This document shows, piece by piece, positions 33,779 to 42,954 of a stretch of 64,000 nt of DNA (its first letter is position 1; every line of letters begins with the position of its first letter). This DNA comes from Lachnospiraceae bacterium (GTDB lineage Bacteria; Bacillota; Clostridia; Lachnospirales; Lachnospiraceae), in NCBI GenBank assembly GCA_019421365.1, contig JAHZFJ010000003.1, positions 62,001 to 126,000 on the forward strand. Reading direction: 5' to 3'. The notes under the pieces were generated by a model. It was not told the DNA's origin. It did no database searches and saw nothing but the letters and a program-made list of their open reading frames with translations. The position numbers were made by a program, and so were the translations under genes.

Positions 33779-35845
33779 TTAATTTCCTTTTACACCGAAC
33801 TTCATTGATGTTTTACAAATCACCTTATCAAAAATCATAAACATAGCTGGTAATACGAAAATTACTACAACCATACTGATTAATGCTCCTCTTGCCATTA
33901 ATGAGCATAGAGCACTAATCATATCGATATTGGAATATAATCCGACACCGAAAGTCGCTGCAAAGAAACTAAGTGCACTTACTATGACTGATTTAATTGA
34001 CGTTTGATGTGCAATTGTAATTGATTCTTGCTTATTATTACCATTGTTACGTTCCTTCTTATATCTCGTTGTCATCAGAATTGCATAATCAACTGTTGCT
34101 CCAAGTTGGATAGTACCGATTACAACAGAGGCGATAAATGGTAAAGTAGTTCCCGTATAATATGGAATACCCATATTCACAAATATAGCAAATTCGATTA
34201 CCGATACAAGAATTATTGGTAATGATATGGAACGGAATAATACTAATATAATTAAGAAGATAACTCCGATCGAAACAATACTTACATTCTTGAAATCGAT
34301 ATCAGTAATATCAATTAAGTCTTTGGTTAAAGGTGCTTCCCCTACTACTAAAGAACTGTAGGATTTTACTATCGTGTTTATCTCATCAATCTGCTCATTC
34401 ACCTCGTCACTTGCTACTTTATAGCTTGAGCTGATTAGTTCCAACTGATATAAATCAGTTCTTACTGTACTTATTAAACTCTCTGGTAACATACTTACTG
34501 GAACAGCTGGGCCAAGTATACTATCAAGCCCGATAGCCCATTCAACACCATCTAGATTACGGATTTGGTTCATCATATCACGATAATCCTTGCTACTTAC
34601 ATCATTCTTAATCAACAACATATGTGTTGTATTCATGTTATACTCATCTTGTAATTTCTTGTTTGCTTTCACACTCTCCAAACTATCTGGTAGAGAAGCC
34701 GTTAAGTCATAGTAGACTTTCGTATGATTATTACCGTATACAGCTGGTACTAATAAGATAAGAAAAACTATGGCAAAAACTCTATAATGTCTTGTTACGA
34801 AGCTTGATACACCATCTAAATTAGGAATAATATCTCTATGAGTTGTTTTATCAATTGCTTTCTCACATAGAAGAATTAAGGCAGGTAATAAAGTTACACA
34901 AGTTAGTACCCCCATTACAACACCTTTTGCCATAACAAGACCTAGATCTTTACCAAGAGTAAAACTCATAAAGCATAGAGCTAAAAAACCGGCTACTGTT
35001 GTAACAGAACTACCAATTACAGAACTAATCGTGTTTGAGATTGCATGTGCCATAGCACGATCATTATCACCAGGATATCTTTCCTTGTTTTCTTCATAGC
35101 TGTGTAACAAGAAGATGGAGTAATCCATTGTGACACCAAGTTGCAGTACTGCACTTAACGCTTTTGTTATGTAGGAGATTTCTCCAAACATGATATTAGT
35201 TCCTAGATTATATATAATAGCCACACCAATACTTAACATGAATAAGATTGGTACTAAGAACGAATTCATTGTTAATCCAAGTACGATCATTGATAAGACA
35301 ACTGCAATCAAAACATAGATTGGTGTTTCTTTCTCTGATAACTCTTTTGTATCCGTTATAATAGCTGACATACCACTAACAAATACTTGTTTGTCTGCTA
35401 GCTTTCTAATCTCTTTTATTGCAGACATTGTTTCATCAGCTGAAGTAGATTGTTCGAATGTAACCGCCATCAACGTCGTGTCTTCTGTATTAAATGCATC
35501 CTTAATTTCATCTGGAAGCATCGTCATTGGAACTGATATATCTAATAAAGTATCATACCAGATTACCTTACTTACACTGTCTACCTTTTCAATCTTAGAC
35601 TTTAAAGCAGCGACATCTTTTTCTTCCATTCCCTCTAATACTACCATGGAGAAGGCCCCTGTTTTAAAATCATCTACTAATATCTGTTGTCCTACCATTG
35701 TTTCAATATCTTCTGGCAAGTAAGATAAGATATCATAATTCACTCTCGTATTGATGAAACCAAGTACCGCTGGAATTAATAGCAATACGGATATAATTAC
35801 GATTAACTTCTTATGCTTTGTAATAAATTTCCCAAACCCTATCAT
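33779..35845 (-). CDS. MMPL/RND-family transporter
   Basis: A 688-residue protein with the MMPL layout: one N-terminal membrane segment, an external domain (about 35-165), five more segments, then the same again. The first half contains LQLGVTMDYSIFLLHSYEE and the second IQLGATVDYAILMTTRYKKE, the family's proton-relay helices. Gram-positive members export lipids, glycolipids or drugs by proton-motive force. The gene is divergent from a TetR regulator, with an operator over its -35. The secreted LxxG protein follows it in the same operon. The substrate is not known. Confidence 0.9.
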   Translation of the reverse strand: MIGFGKFITKHKKLIVIISVLLLIPAVLGFINTRVNYDILSYLPEDIETMVGQQILVDDFKTGAFSMVVLEGMEEKDVAALKSKIEKVDSVSKVIWYDTLLDISVPMTMLPDEIKDAFNTEDTTLMAVTFEQSTSADETMSAIKEIRKLADKQVFVSGMSAIITDTKELSEKETPIYVLIAVVLSMIVLGLTMNSFLVPILFMLSIGVAIIYNLGTNIMFGEISYITKALSAVLQLGVTMDYSIFLLHSYEENKERYPGDNDRAMAHAISNTISSVIGSSVTTVAGFLALCFMSFTLGKDLGLVMAKGVVMGVLTCVTLLPALILLCEKAIDKTTHRDIIPNLDGVSSFVTRHYRVFAIVFLILLVPAVYGNNHTKVYYDLTASLPDSLESVKANKKLQDEYNMNTTHMLLIKNDVSSKDYRDMMNQIRNLDGVEWAIGLDSILGPAVPVSMLPESLISTVRTDLYQLELISSSYKVASDEVNEQIDEINTIVKSYSSLVVGEAPLTKDLIDITDIDFKNVSIVSIGVIFLIILVLFRSISLPIILVSVIEFAIFVNMGIPYYTGTTLPFIASVVIGTIQLGATVDYAILMTTRYKKERNNGNNKQESITIAHQTSIKSVIVSALSFFAATFGVGLYSNIDMISALCSLMARGALISMVVVIFVLPAMFMIFDKVICKTSMKFGVKGN

Positions 35846-35922
35846 AACACTTCACTCCTTTTTTTATTATTTAACCAACACAAGAAACAAAAATATTTTT
35901 GTGTTAAGTTTTTGTCCAAAAA

Positions 35923-35935
35923 TGACCGTTAGTCA
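35923..35935. promoter_or_regulatory. TetR operator copy 1
   Basis: TGACCGTTAGTCA, a palindrome with half-sites TGAC/GTCA, in the divergent region. It shares the pattern TGACCnnTnGTCA with copy 2, 43 bp away (four helical turns). It lies downstream of the mmpL start point. Confidence 0.6.
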
Positions 35936-35950
35936 TATTAAACATATATT

Positions 35951-35979
35951 GTTATATCACAAAAATGACCAGTGGTCAA
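35951..35979 (-). promoter_or_regulatory. Promoter of the MMPL operon, overlapped by operator copy 2
   Basis: TTGACC (35974-35979) and TATAAC (35951-35956), 17 bases apart, on the minus strand. The perfect palindrome TGACCAGTGGTCA at 35966-35978 covers the -35, so a bound TetR protein would block polymerase. Confidence 0.75.
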
Positions 35980-36035
35980 TATGTTTATTTTATACATTTA
36001 TCCTTTTCTAGTTAGCTTCCCATCTTGTAAGCCTG

Positions 36036-36064
36036 TTTACATTTAGAAATGATTATGCTACTAT
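36036..36064 (+). promoter_or_regulatory. Promoter of the TetR gene
   Basis: TTTACA (36036-36041) and TACTAT (36059-36064), 17 bases apart, on the plus strand, about 40 bases before ATG 36103. Confidence 0.65.
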
Positions 36065-36102
36065 GAGATTGATTATCAAATATTAATCAGGAAGTGAAGT
36101 TA

Positions 36103-36708
36103 ATGGGAAAATTAGACGAAAAAAAGAAACAAAAAAAAGACACCTTATTTACAACAGCCTTTGATCTTTTTACCTCACAAGGCTTTAATAAGACGTCTAT
36201 ATCAGATATAGTTCAGCAGGCAGGTGTTGCCAAAGGAACTTTCTATCTATATTTTAAGGATAAATATGATGTTAAAAATAAACTAATTGCATACAAAGCA
36301 AGTTCTTTGTTCAGTAAAGCTGTACGTGCACTTGACGATACAACGCTCACTGATTTTTCTGATATAATGATCTTTATAGTAGATCATATTATTAATCAAC
36401 TGGAAGAAAACAAAAATCTGCTACGATTCATTGCAAAAGATTTGAGCTGGGGAATATTCAAATCCGCGCTATTAAGCAATGACGAGCATATGGACACCGA
36501 TTTTTATGATCGATACCTTATGCTCGCCAAAGAATGCAACGTAACCTTAAATAATCCAGAAATCCTGCTCTTTATGATTATTGAATTAGTCGGTGCAAGT
36601 TGCTATAACTGTATTCTTAATAATACTCCTATACCAATTGATGAATATAAGCCATATCTATATCAAAGTATTCGGAGTATGATTATGGCCCAAATGCAGC
36701 CTACTTAG
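36103..36708 (+). CDS. TetR/AcrR family transcriptional regulator
   Basis: A 201-residue regulator. The TetR helix-turn-helix lies at about 10-55: FTTAFDLFTSQGFNKTSISDI followed by AGVAKGTFYLYFKDK. The rest is the ligand-binding and dimer domain. It is divergent from the MMPL operon, and two palindromes of one type lie between, one over the mmpL promoter; it is therefore probably the repressor of that operon. AGGAA nine bases before ATG 36103 supports this start rather than GTG 36094. Its stop overlaps the convergent DHHW gene end by eight bases. Confidence 0.9.
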   Translation: MGKLDEKKKQKKDTLFTTAFDLFTSQGFNKTSISDIVQQAGVAKGTFYLYFKDKYDVKNKLIAYKASSLFSKAVRALDDTTLTDFSDIMIFIVDHIINQLEENKNLLRFIAKDLSWGIFKSALLSNDEHMDTDFYDRYLMLAKECNVTLNNPEILLFMIIELVGASCYNCILNNTPIPIDEYKPYLYQSIRSMIMAQMQPT

Positions 36709-37870
36709 TTAGTTTTACAAGATTCTTATCTGACATAACAGTACTATCATTATATAAAACTAACACATCTGTTATACCGAATTGGTCCACGATTGCCTCC
36801 AATCCCATATTAAGATGTCTTAAATCTACGAGAACGACTTCTTCAAAATGATGAGCAAGAATTGGGACCATTGTATGCGCGTAAGAATCCTTGACAACTA
36901 AAAGTTTCTTACCATTCTTATTTTCTGATGTAACTTGAACCATCGCATTGTTGCCACCTAAAAATATAGAATATTTGTCTACACCATCTAACTGCTCGTA
37001 GTCAAACATGGAATCTAATTTCTTTTCCCCCATGTTAATGTTAACACTATATTTTCCTCCATCATCAAAGAGTGTTATCTTATCAGAGGAAACATTAGTA
37101 TTGACTTTATTGTAGACCGTTCCATAAAAATCAGAAGTGGCTACTATCTGCTTATATTCTTCTAGTGGTTTTGGTGTTAAACCAAGTGATTTAGCCCAAA
37201 CTTCATATGCATAATAAGCACCAAGACTAGTCCAATGATGATCTGTTTTATAATAGATTTCTTCATCACACTTATCTTTAAGTGTCTGATTCACATCAAC
37301 CACCAACTCATTTGCTACTTCTTCAGTGACGTCCTTTTCTAACAATTCACGTAAGCCTTCATTAATAATTCCTTGATTAAAGAATGGTGCATATGGTGGT
37401 AGTTTTTCTTGTAAGATATATCCTGCAGTAGGCACCAACAACGCTCTTACATGCTCTTTTCCTAACTTTTCTTCAAACTTAGTTAAGAACTGTGCAATCC
37501 ATTTCTTATTCTTCTCCCATTGTTCCATATCTATATCTTGTTCTTCTACTTTTTCAATTAGATAACCATCTTTCGCAAAGTATACATTATTAATATCTTG
37601 TTTACCAGTTAACCTCTCCGCCACGGTTTTAATACGAATCCATTTATCTCTTCCAACGAATTGATCGGTAATATATGTTTCATATTTGGAAGTGAATTCA
37701 CCATTAAAGATTGCTTCTTTAGAAAGCTTAGGCATCTGTTCTAAATATCTTCTTTCTCTCTCAGAATAGTCTTTTGGCTTTGTTACCAAACTGGCTATTG
37801 TAAATCCGAAGATAAATATACAAAATATCGCACAAGTTATTAAATTTAATCGTTTTTTATTATCTTTCAC
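36701..37870 (-). CDS. DHHW-family (AlgJ/AlgX-like) surface O-acetylation protein
   Basis: A 389-residue protein with one N-terminal membrane segment (10-29) and an external SGNH-like domain. The hallmark DHHWTSLGAYYAYE is near residue 214; GRDKWIRIKT and an N-terminal serine/aspartate block complete the family pattern. DHHW proteins work next to MBOAT acyltransferases and transfer acetyl groups from the membrane protein to extracellular polysaccharides. The MBOAT gene lies 58 bases upstream in the same operon. The start is GTG 37870, with AAAGGAG about 12 bases upstream. It is the last gene of the sigma/anti-sigma/MBOAT operon. Confidence 0.85.
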   Translation of the reverse strand: MKDNKKRLNLITCAIFCIFIFGFTIASLVTKPKDYSERERRYLEQMPKLSKEAIFNGEFTSKYETYITDQFVGRDKWIRIKTVAERLTGKQDINNVYFAKDGYLIEKVEEQDIDMEQWEKNKKWIAQFLTKFEEKLGKEHVRALLVPTAGYILQEKLPPYAPFFNQGIINEGLRELLEKDVTEEVANELVVDVNQTLKDKCDEEIYYKTDHHWTSLGAYYAYEVWAKSLGLTPKPLEEYKQIVATSDFYGTVYNKVNTNVSSDKITLFDDGGKYSVNINMGEKKLDSMFDYEQLDGVDKYSIFLGGNNAMVQVTSENKNGKKLLVVKDSYAHTMVPILAHHFEEVVLVDLRHLNMGLEAIVDQFGITDVLVLYNDSTVMSDKNLVKLTK

Positions 37871-37928
37871 AATAAAGACTACTCCTTTCTAAAGTCTAGA
37901 AATCTGTGAATATCACAAATCTCACCCT

Positions 37929-39341
37929 CTAAAATCTAAAATATAAAAATGGATTATAGGTTGCATCAACTAGATATGCTACCGATAAGAACAATATCAA
38001 TAAATAATAGATGTTACTAATAATCGTTGTTGATATCGTTACCTTCTCCATCTTCTTCTTAACAAGTTTAGTTATTACACCTGAAGAAGCTAGTATTAGA
38101 ATTATGAGTAATATTGCATTATTATATAGTATATATATCGTATCTCCATTAATAAATGAATTACTTAATCCACCAAACATCGCTGCAAGATAAGCCGTTC
38201 CTTTCGATACATTATCAAAAGCAAAGATCACCCAACCTAATAATATAAAGAATAGGGCGTAAATTCTTGATACCCATGCAGGTGCTTTTTCTAGGTATCT
38301 TAGTAAAAAGATCTTTTCAACCATTAATAATACTGCAAAATACAATCCCCAATATAAGAAGTTCATACTTGCCCCATGCCAGATACCCGTTAATAACCAT
38401 ACGATAAATATATTACGAATCTGTTTTGCTAGTCCCTTCCTACTTCCTCCAAGTGGAATATATACATAATCACGGAACCAACTGCTTAATGATATATGCC
38501 ATCTACGCCAAAATTCTGTAATACTCTTTGAAATATACGGATAATTAAAGTTCTCTAAGAATGTAAAACCAAACATATGCCCAAGTCCAATGGCCATATC
38601 AGAGTATCCAGAAAAGTCAAAGTAGATTTGGAATGCGAAAGCAAATATTCCAATCCATGCTGTTGCAATAGGCACATTCTCAATATTCATAGCATTGATA
38701 TTATCCCAAAGCAGACCAATGTTGTTGGCTAATAATACTTTCTTACCTAAACCAAGTATAAATCTTTGAACACCGTACGCAAATTCTTCTATACTCTCTT
38801 TTCTGCTCTTTAATTGCTTATCCACTTGATTATATTGAACAATTGGACCAGCAATCAACTGTGGGAATAACGTTACATACGTACCAAAGCTAATGATATT
38901 CTTCTGAACTGTCGCGTCACCACGGTAGATATCAATTGTGTACGACATAGTTTGGAAAGTATAGAACGATATACCGATAGGCAGTGCTAACGACAATGGC
39001 GTAAGAGTACCACCTGCAACCTTATTAATAATATCTATTACAAAATCTGTGTATTTAAAGAATCCTAATAGACTTAGATTAATTACAACTGCTAAAATAA
39101 GAAAGATTTTTGCTTTGTTTTTCTGCCCTTTCTTAATATAGTAATCAACGAATCTACCATTTGTATAATCTACTACTGTGGAGAACAACATCAACAGGAT
39201 ATAAACAGGTTCTCCCCATGCATAGAATAGTAAGCTTGTAAAGAATAATATTGCATTACGATATGCACGAGGCACGATATAATACAATACTAAAACTACT
39301 GGTAGATATCGAAACAGAAACAATAAACTACTAAAAACCAT
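37929..39341 (-). CDS. MBOAT-family O-acyltransferase (AlgI/PatA/DltB-like)
   Basis: A 470-residue polytopic membrane acyltransferase with about ten membrane segments. Signature blocks are PIGISFYTFQTMSYTID, FPQLIAGPIVQY, FWRRWHISLSSWFRDYVYIPLGG and the catalytic His in LTGIWHGASMNFLYWG. It moves acetyl groups from cytoplasmic acetyl-CoA across the membrane to a surface polymer together with the DHHW protein. It starts four bases past the anti-sigma stop with an AAAGGAG site, so it is translationally linked to the sigma pair. Confidence 0.93.
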   Translation of the reverse strand: MVFSSLLFLFRYLPVVLVLYYIVPRAYRNAILFFTSLLFYAWGEPVYILLMLFSTVVDYTNGRFVDYYIKKGQKNKAKIFLILAVVINLSLLGFFKYTDFVIDIINKVAGGTLTPLSLALPIGISFYTFQTMSYTIDIYRGDATVQKNIISFGTYVTLFPQLIAGPIVQYNQVDKQLKSRKESIEEFAYGVQRFILGLGKKVLLANNIGLLWDNINAMNIENVPIATAWIGIFAFAFQIYFDFSGYSDMAIGLGHMFGFTFLENFNYPYISKSITEFWRRWHISLSSWFRDYVYIPLGGSRKGLAKQIRNIFIVWLLTGIWHGASMNFLYWGLYFAVLLMVEKIFLLRYLEKAPAWVSRIYALFFILLGWVIFAFDNVSKGTAYLAAMFGGLSNSFINGDTIYILYNNAILLIILILASSGVITKLVKKKMEKVTISTTIISNIYYLLILFLSVAYLVDATYNPFLYFRF

Positions 39342-39345
39342 AATT

Positions 39346-39966
39346 CTACTCCTTTATCTGTATTGTATCGATGGAATAAACAGCGACTGTATCTCCAATG
39401 AGCTTTCCTGATAACTCTTGTTCAAACTGTTTATTCAACGCATCTTGAATATTTGCTAACAATGACACAGGAGTTTCAACATAAGAATACGATATATTCG
39501 TACCTACCGTAGCTTTCTCTAACTTTTCGCTGTTAAAACCATTATCATATAAAACAACATACGCAGAAGCTGCATCTGTTGCTGTATATTCACTTAACTC
39601 TATTAAATAGTAACATTCCCCATTATTAATAAAAGAATCTACAAGGATTCCTTCCCCACTCAATATACCTACCGAAAGTGCACGTTCGCCATCTAATCCA
39701 TAGGCTGCTGGTTCAATGGAATATTCATCAACATTGTCTGATACTGAATTACCTTGTTCCATAAATACACGTGGTATAAAAATAATCGCTACTACAGCCA
39801 TTACCATAACAGCCATACCAGCACGAAATTTATTCGTATTAAAATTCCTTCGAAACCAAGATTTCTCTACTATTGAATTTCTTTCTTGACCGTTATGCGT
39901 TTCTTGTTCTTCAAACATGCGAGCTTTTTCGTATATTCCATCTATAAACTCTCTATCACTCTTCAT
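39346..39966 (-). CDS. Probable anti-sigma factor of the ECF pair
   Basis: A 206-residue single-pass membrane protein: cytoplasmic N-terminus (1-45), membrane helix at about 48-66 (MAVMVMAVVAIIFIP), external C-terminal domain of 140 residues. No zinc-binding HxxxCxxC motif of ZAS anti-sigma factors is present. The gene overlaps the ECF sigma gene by 11 bases, the usual arrangement for a cognate anti-sigma factor, and that arrangement is the main evidence. The external domain may sense the envelope. Directly followed by the MBOAT gene. Confidence 0.75.
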   Translation of the reverse strand: MKSDREFIDGIYEKARMFEEQETHNGQERNSIVEKSWFRRNFNTNKFRAGMAVMVMAVVAIIFIPRVFMEQGNSVSDNVDEYSIEPAAYGLDGERALSVGILSGEGILVDSFINNGECYYLIELSEYTATDAASAYVVLYDNGFNSEKLEKATVGTNISYSYVETPVSLLANIQDALNKQFEQELSGKLIGDTVAVYSIDTIQIKE

Positions 39967-40543
39967 ACGTAAAGCCCTCCTCTTCCAATATTTTTCGCAG
40001 AGATTTCCTGGCCCGATGAACCAATACTTTTACTTGGGATGTGGTTTTTCCCAATATATTAGCTGCCTCTTTATACGAAAAGTCATTAAAATCAATTAAT
40101 ATAAGTACTTTAGCATACTCCTCTTTCATTCTCTCTAGTGCATGTGCTATTAGTCCTTTGTTCTCATTCTGAATAACATAATCAATTAATTCATTCTCAT
40201 CACTAGATATCTCCGTCTGCTCTTCTATGTCGACTGTATATTGCATATGTTTATTCTTACGTATATAATCGACTGCCTTATTACGTCCTATGGTAAATAG
40301 GTACGTTTTAAAGCTTGTCTTACCATTATATCTTTCTTTATAAACATATACATCTACAAAGGCATCCTGGGCAATATCCTCGGCTATATTCAGATCTTGT
40401 ACATACCGATTCAAAAAATATATTAACACATTTTTATATTCTAGGACTAATTCTTCAAATCCTTTAACATCTCCATTGATAAATCTTTTATACCGTTCTT
40501 TATCCAATTCATTAATGTTGTTCTTGTTATCATTTAAATTCAT
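39956..40543 (-). CDS. ECF-type RNA polymerase sigma factor
   Basis: A 195-residue group IV sigma factor with region 2 (ALDLNIAEDIAQDAFVDVY-type segment, TFKTYLFTIGRNKAVDYIRK) and region 4 (MKEEYAKVLILIDFNDFSYKEAANILGKTTSQVKVLVHRARKSL). A short disordered N-terminus precedes region 2. GGAGG lies before ATG 40543. It heads an operon with its anti-sigma partner, MBOAT and DHHW genes, and a DUF4358 lipoprotein gene upstream has an ECF-like promoter, so these are the likely regulon members. Confidence 0.92.
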   Translation of the reverse strand: MNLNDNKNNINELDKERYKRFINGDVKGFEELVLEYKNVLIYFLNRYVQDLNIAEDIAQDAFVDVYVYKERYNGKTSFKTYLFTIGRNKAVDYIRKNKHMQYTVDIEEQTEISSDENELIDYVIQNENKGLIAHALERMKEEYAKVLILIDFNDFSYKEAANILGKTTSQVKVLVHRARKSLRKILEEEGFTYEE

Positions 40544-40575
40544 TAATCAATTCCCTCCGAGGTAACATAACCATT

Positions 40576-40605
40576 ATTATACCACGTTAGGTAATTGATA
40601 AACAA
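40576..40605 (-). promoter_or_regulatory. Promoter of the sigma/anti-sigma/MBOAT/DHHW operon
   Basis: TTGTTT (40600-40605) and an extended TGG-TATAAT (TATAAT 40576-40581), spacer 18, on the minus strand. It is a housekeeping-type promoter, 33 bases before ATG 40543. Confidence 0.65.
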
Positions 40606-40634
40606 CAGGTACTGAATATATAATTCAATACCTG
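40605..40634 (-). terminator. Hairpin between the DUF4358 and sigma-factor genes
   Basis: CAGGTACTGAAT and ATTCAATACCTG pair around ATATA with one mismatch. On the minus strand it is followed by TTGTTT, a weak T tail that is also the -35 of the sigma operon. It may leave partial readthrough into the sigma gene. Confidence 0.55.
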
Positions 40635-40659
40635 CCTTTTTACATCTGGTAATGCAACC

Positions 40660-41217
40660 TTATTTTGTAAGAACTTTGTTAATTGCATCAACAGCTATTT
40701 GCGCTTGTTCTTTTGCTGCCTCTAGCATTTTGTCTTCGCTTTGATCTTCTACATCTGTAGGTATTTCACCTAATAAGATAAAGAAAACATAGTTGCCAAC
40801 TTGCTCAACTCTTGAAGCTTGAATTTTAATTTGATTCATAGGATATTGCATAGAATCATTTACTAAATACTCACGATATGAATTAAGGGCATCTACTACA
40901 TCTTGTACATTTGCTTCTTTGGCTTTAATTGCAACAAATGTATCCACATGTGCGCTCATCATCGGTCCTTGTGCAATGAACTCTTCATACCAGTCTTCTT
41001 TTACACCAAAGATACTTTCTAATGTTTGAGCATCATAATCCATAGAAGGAATATAAGCTTCTCCATACGCTTCCTTAACCGCTGTTTGAATCTCACTTAC
41101 AGGTACATCCTTTATATTACCTGCCCCTTGGTCATCTTTTTTAGTAGAACATGCAACCAACGAAAATGCCATAACTCCTACCATAACTAAACTAAATAAT
41201 TTTTTCATTCTTCTCAT
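40660..41217 (-). CDS. DUF4358 lipoprotein
   Basis: A 185-residue exported lipoprotein. The signal peptide ends in a lipobox, FSLVAC, with the lipidated Cys at about residue 22. The rest matches the clostridial DUF4358 pattern (EDWYEEFIAQGPMMSAHVDTFVAIKAKE, then VFFILLGE). The function is unknown. It lies just upstream of an ECF sigma operon with surface-acetylation genes, and an ECF-like promoter precedes it. GGAGGAG supports ATG 41217 rather than 41232. Confidence 0.85.
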   Translation of the reverse strand: MRRMKKLFSLVMVGVMAFSLVACSTKKDDQGAGNIKDVPVSEIQTAVKEAYGEAYIPSMDYDAQTLESIFGVKEDWYEEFIAQGPMMSAHVDTFVAIKAKEANVQDVVDALNSYREYLVNDSMQYPMNQIKIQASRVEQVGNYVFFILLGEIPTDVEDQSEDKMLEAAKEQAQIAVDAINKVLTK

Positions 41218-41293
41218 AATTTTCTCCTCCAATATTGCGCTTTATAGCGCTTTTCTTATTCATAATAATATTATTTTTTTTGCTTACACTTAT

Positions 41294-41321
41294 TATTCGT
41301 AAATGAGAAGAAAAGGTTACA
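41294..41321 (-). promoter_or_regulatory. ECF-type promoter upstream of the DUF4358 gene
   Basis: TGTAAC (41316-41321), 16 bases, then CGAATA (41294-41299) on the minus strand. This matches the general ECF layout (AAC motif, 16-17 bases, CG motif). No sigma-A promoter is seen in the same stretch. Assignment to the adjacent ECF factor is inferred. Confidence 0.5.
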
Positions 41322-41339
41322 CTTTTTTAAAAATTTTTT

Positions 41340-42716
41340 TTATTCTACTATATTATTGAGCCAAACTCCCTTTTTAACCAAGATATAACCAATAATACAT
41401 TTAATTATATCTGCAAATTGACAAATAAAATAAATCCATAAAATCGACATACCTGTAAGTCTAGTTAAGCATAAGGCCACAGGGATACTTACTACCCATA
41501 CAAAACAACTGTCAAAAAGGAAAGTTATTACAGTTTTTCCTCCTGAACGTAATGTAAAATATGCCGCATTTAAAAATGCCTGTATAGGCATCATAAGTGC
41601 AACAATGCGTATAAACGATCGAGCAAGATATTTCACTTCCTCATCTGTTTTATAGATACTAACAAATACATGTGCAATTGCACCCATGAAAAGTCCAACT
41701 ACAATACTTGATATAACAGAAAAGAATATCATCTTGTTTGCCGTATCTTTTGCTTCTTCCATCTTACCTGCACCAAGTAGTTGCCCTACAACAATAGATA
41801 CAGTGCTACCCATAGCAATAAATACAATATTGAACATATTAGAAATGGTTGATGATATATTGTATCCTGCTACAACAGCAATGCCGCGAACCGAATAACA
41901 CTGCATAAGCATTGCCATACCTGCTGACCATAGAGCTTCATTCAATAATAATGGCATACCCTTTACCATTATTTGCTTGCACAAATCAGCTGGTATCCGT
42001 AATGTCCGATATACTCCTACAATAAACTGGTTCTTTTTATAATTAATATGTGTCCATATAATAATGATTCCTGCTTCAATGAATCTAGCTATAACAGTTG
42101 CTATAGCAGCTCCTTCCACCCCAAGCATAGGTGCTCCAAATTTTCCAAATATAAGAATATAATTTAGTGTAGTGTTGATAATAACAGAGAAAATCCCTGC
42201 TATCATAGGCACAAGCGTTTGTCCTGTTTCTCGCAATGTACTCGCATATATTTGAATCATTATAAAAGGTATCAATCCAATTAACATGATTCTCATATAA
42301 CTCTGCCCGTAGGAAAGTGCCAATGCTATATCCCCCACATTGCTTCCTTCATGAAGATACATTGATATTAATGACGTTCCAAAAACATTGAATACAATCA
42401 TACTAATCGCAAGCATTATTGTACAGATAATAACCTTAAAGCGAAAAGCACTTCTTACACCTTCCTGATTATCCTGTCCGTAAAACTGTGCTCCGAAAAT
42501 TCCTGCACCGGACACACCTCCGAAGATACAAAGGTTGAACACAAAAATTAATTGATTCACAATTGCAACTCCGGACATCTGTTCAGTTCCAACCCTACCT
42601 ACCATGATATTATCTATCATTCCAACAAAATTTGTAATTCCATTCTGTATCATAATCGGAATCGCTATTCCTAGTATCATACAATAGAACTTTTTGTCTC
42701 CAATTAGCTTTCTCAT
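41340..42716 (-). CDS. MATE family efflux transporter
   Basis: A 458-residue polytopic protein with twelve membrane segments in two halves. MATE signatures include QNGITNFVGMIDNIMVGRVG, near the N-terminus, with MSGVAIVNQL, and the second-half AGYNISSTISNMFNIVFIAMG, VGQLLGAGKMEEA. It should export cationic compounds or a metabolite using a sodium or proton gradient. Substrate unknown; no regulator is adjacent. GGGAGAG precedes ATG 42716. It is divergent from a small zinc-ribbon gene. Confidence 0.93.
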   Translation of the reverse strand: MRKLIGDKKFYCMILGIAIPIMIQNGITNFVGMIDNIMVGRVGTEQMSGVAIVNQLIFVFNLCIFGGVSGAGIFGAQFYGQDNQEGVRSAFRFKVIICTIMLAISMIVFNVFGTSLISMYLHEGSNVGDIALALSYGQSYMRIMLIGLIPFIMIQIYASTLRETGQTLVPMIAGIFSVIINTTLNYILIFGKFGAPMLGVEGAAIATVIARFIEAGIIIIWTHINYKKNQFIVGVYRTLRIPADLCKQIMVKGMPLLLNEALWSAGMAMLMQCYSVRGIAVVAGYNISSTISNMFNIVFIAMGSTVSIVVGQLLGAGKMEEAKDTANKMIFFSVISSIVVGLFMGAIAHVFVSIYKTDEEVKYLARSFIRIVALMMPIQAFLNAAYFTLRSGGKTVITFLFDSCFVWVVSIPVALCLTRLTGMSILWIYFICQFADIIKCIIGYILVKKGVWLNNIVE

Positions 42717-42841
42717 AAATCTCTCCCTTTCCCATTCTTTATCTTTTCGTAAAACAAACCAACAGTTCCAATTATATGCCTAAAATTAGTACAAATCTAC
42801 CTAATTTATATTTTGTTATAAGATTCTTAAGAAACATTAAG

Positions 42842-42870
42842 TTGTATCACTTATCTAGCTATGCTATAAT
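42842..42870 (+). promoter_or_regulatory. Promoter of the small zinc-ribbon gene
   Basis: TTGTAT (42842-42847) and TATAAT (42865-42870), spacer 17, on the plus strand, about 85 bases before the start codon. Confidence 0.8.
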
Positions 42871-42954
42871 GAAGTGGTATAATTAATTATTCATGTACTA
42901 ATAAACTACTTAAGTTTAGATAGTTACAAACTTGTTTACCTAAGGAGGATATCA

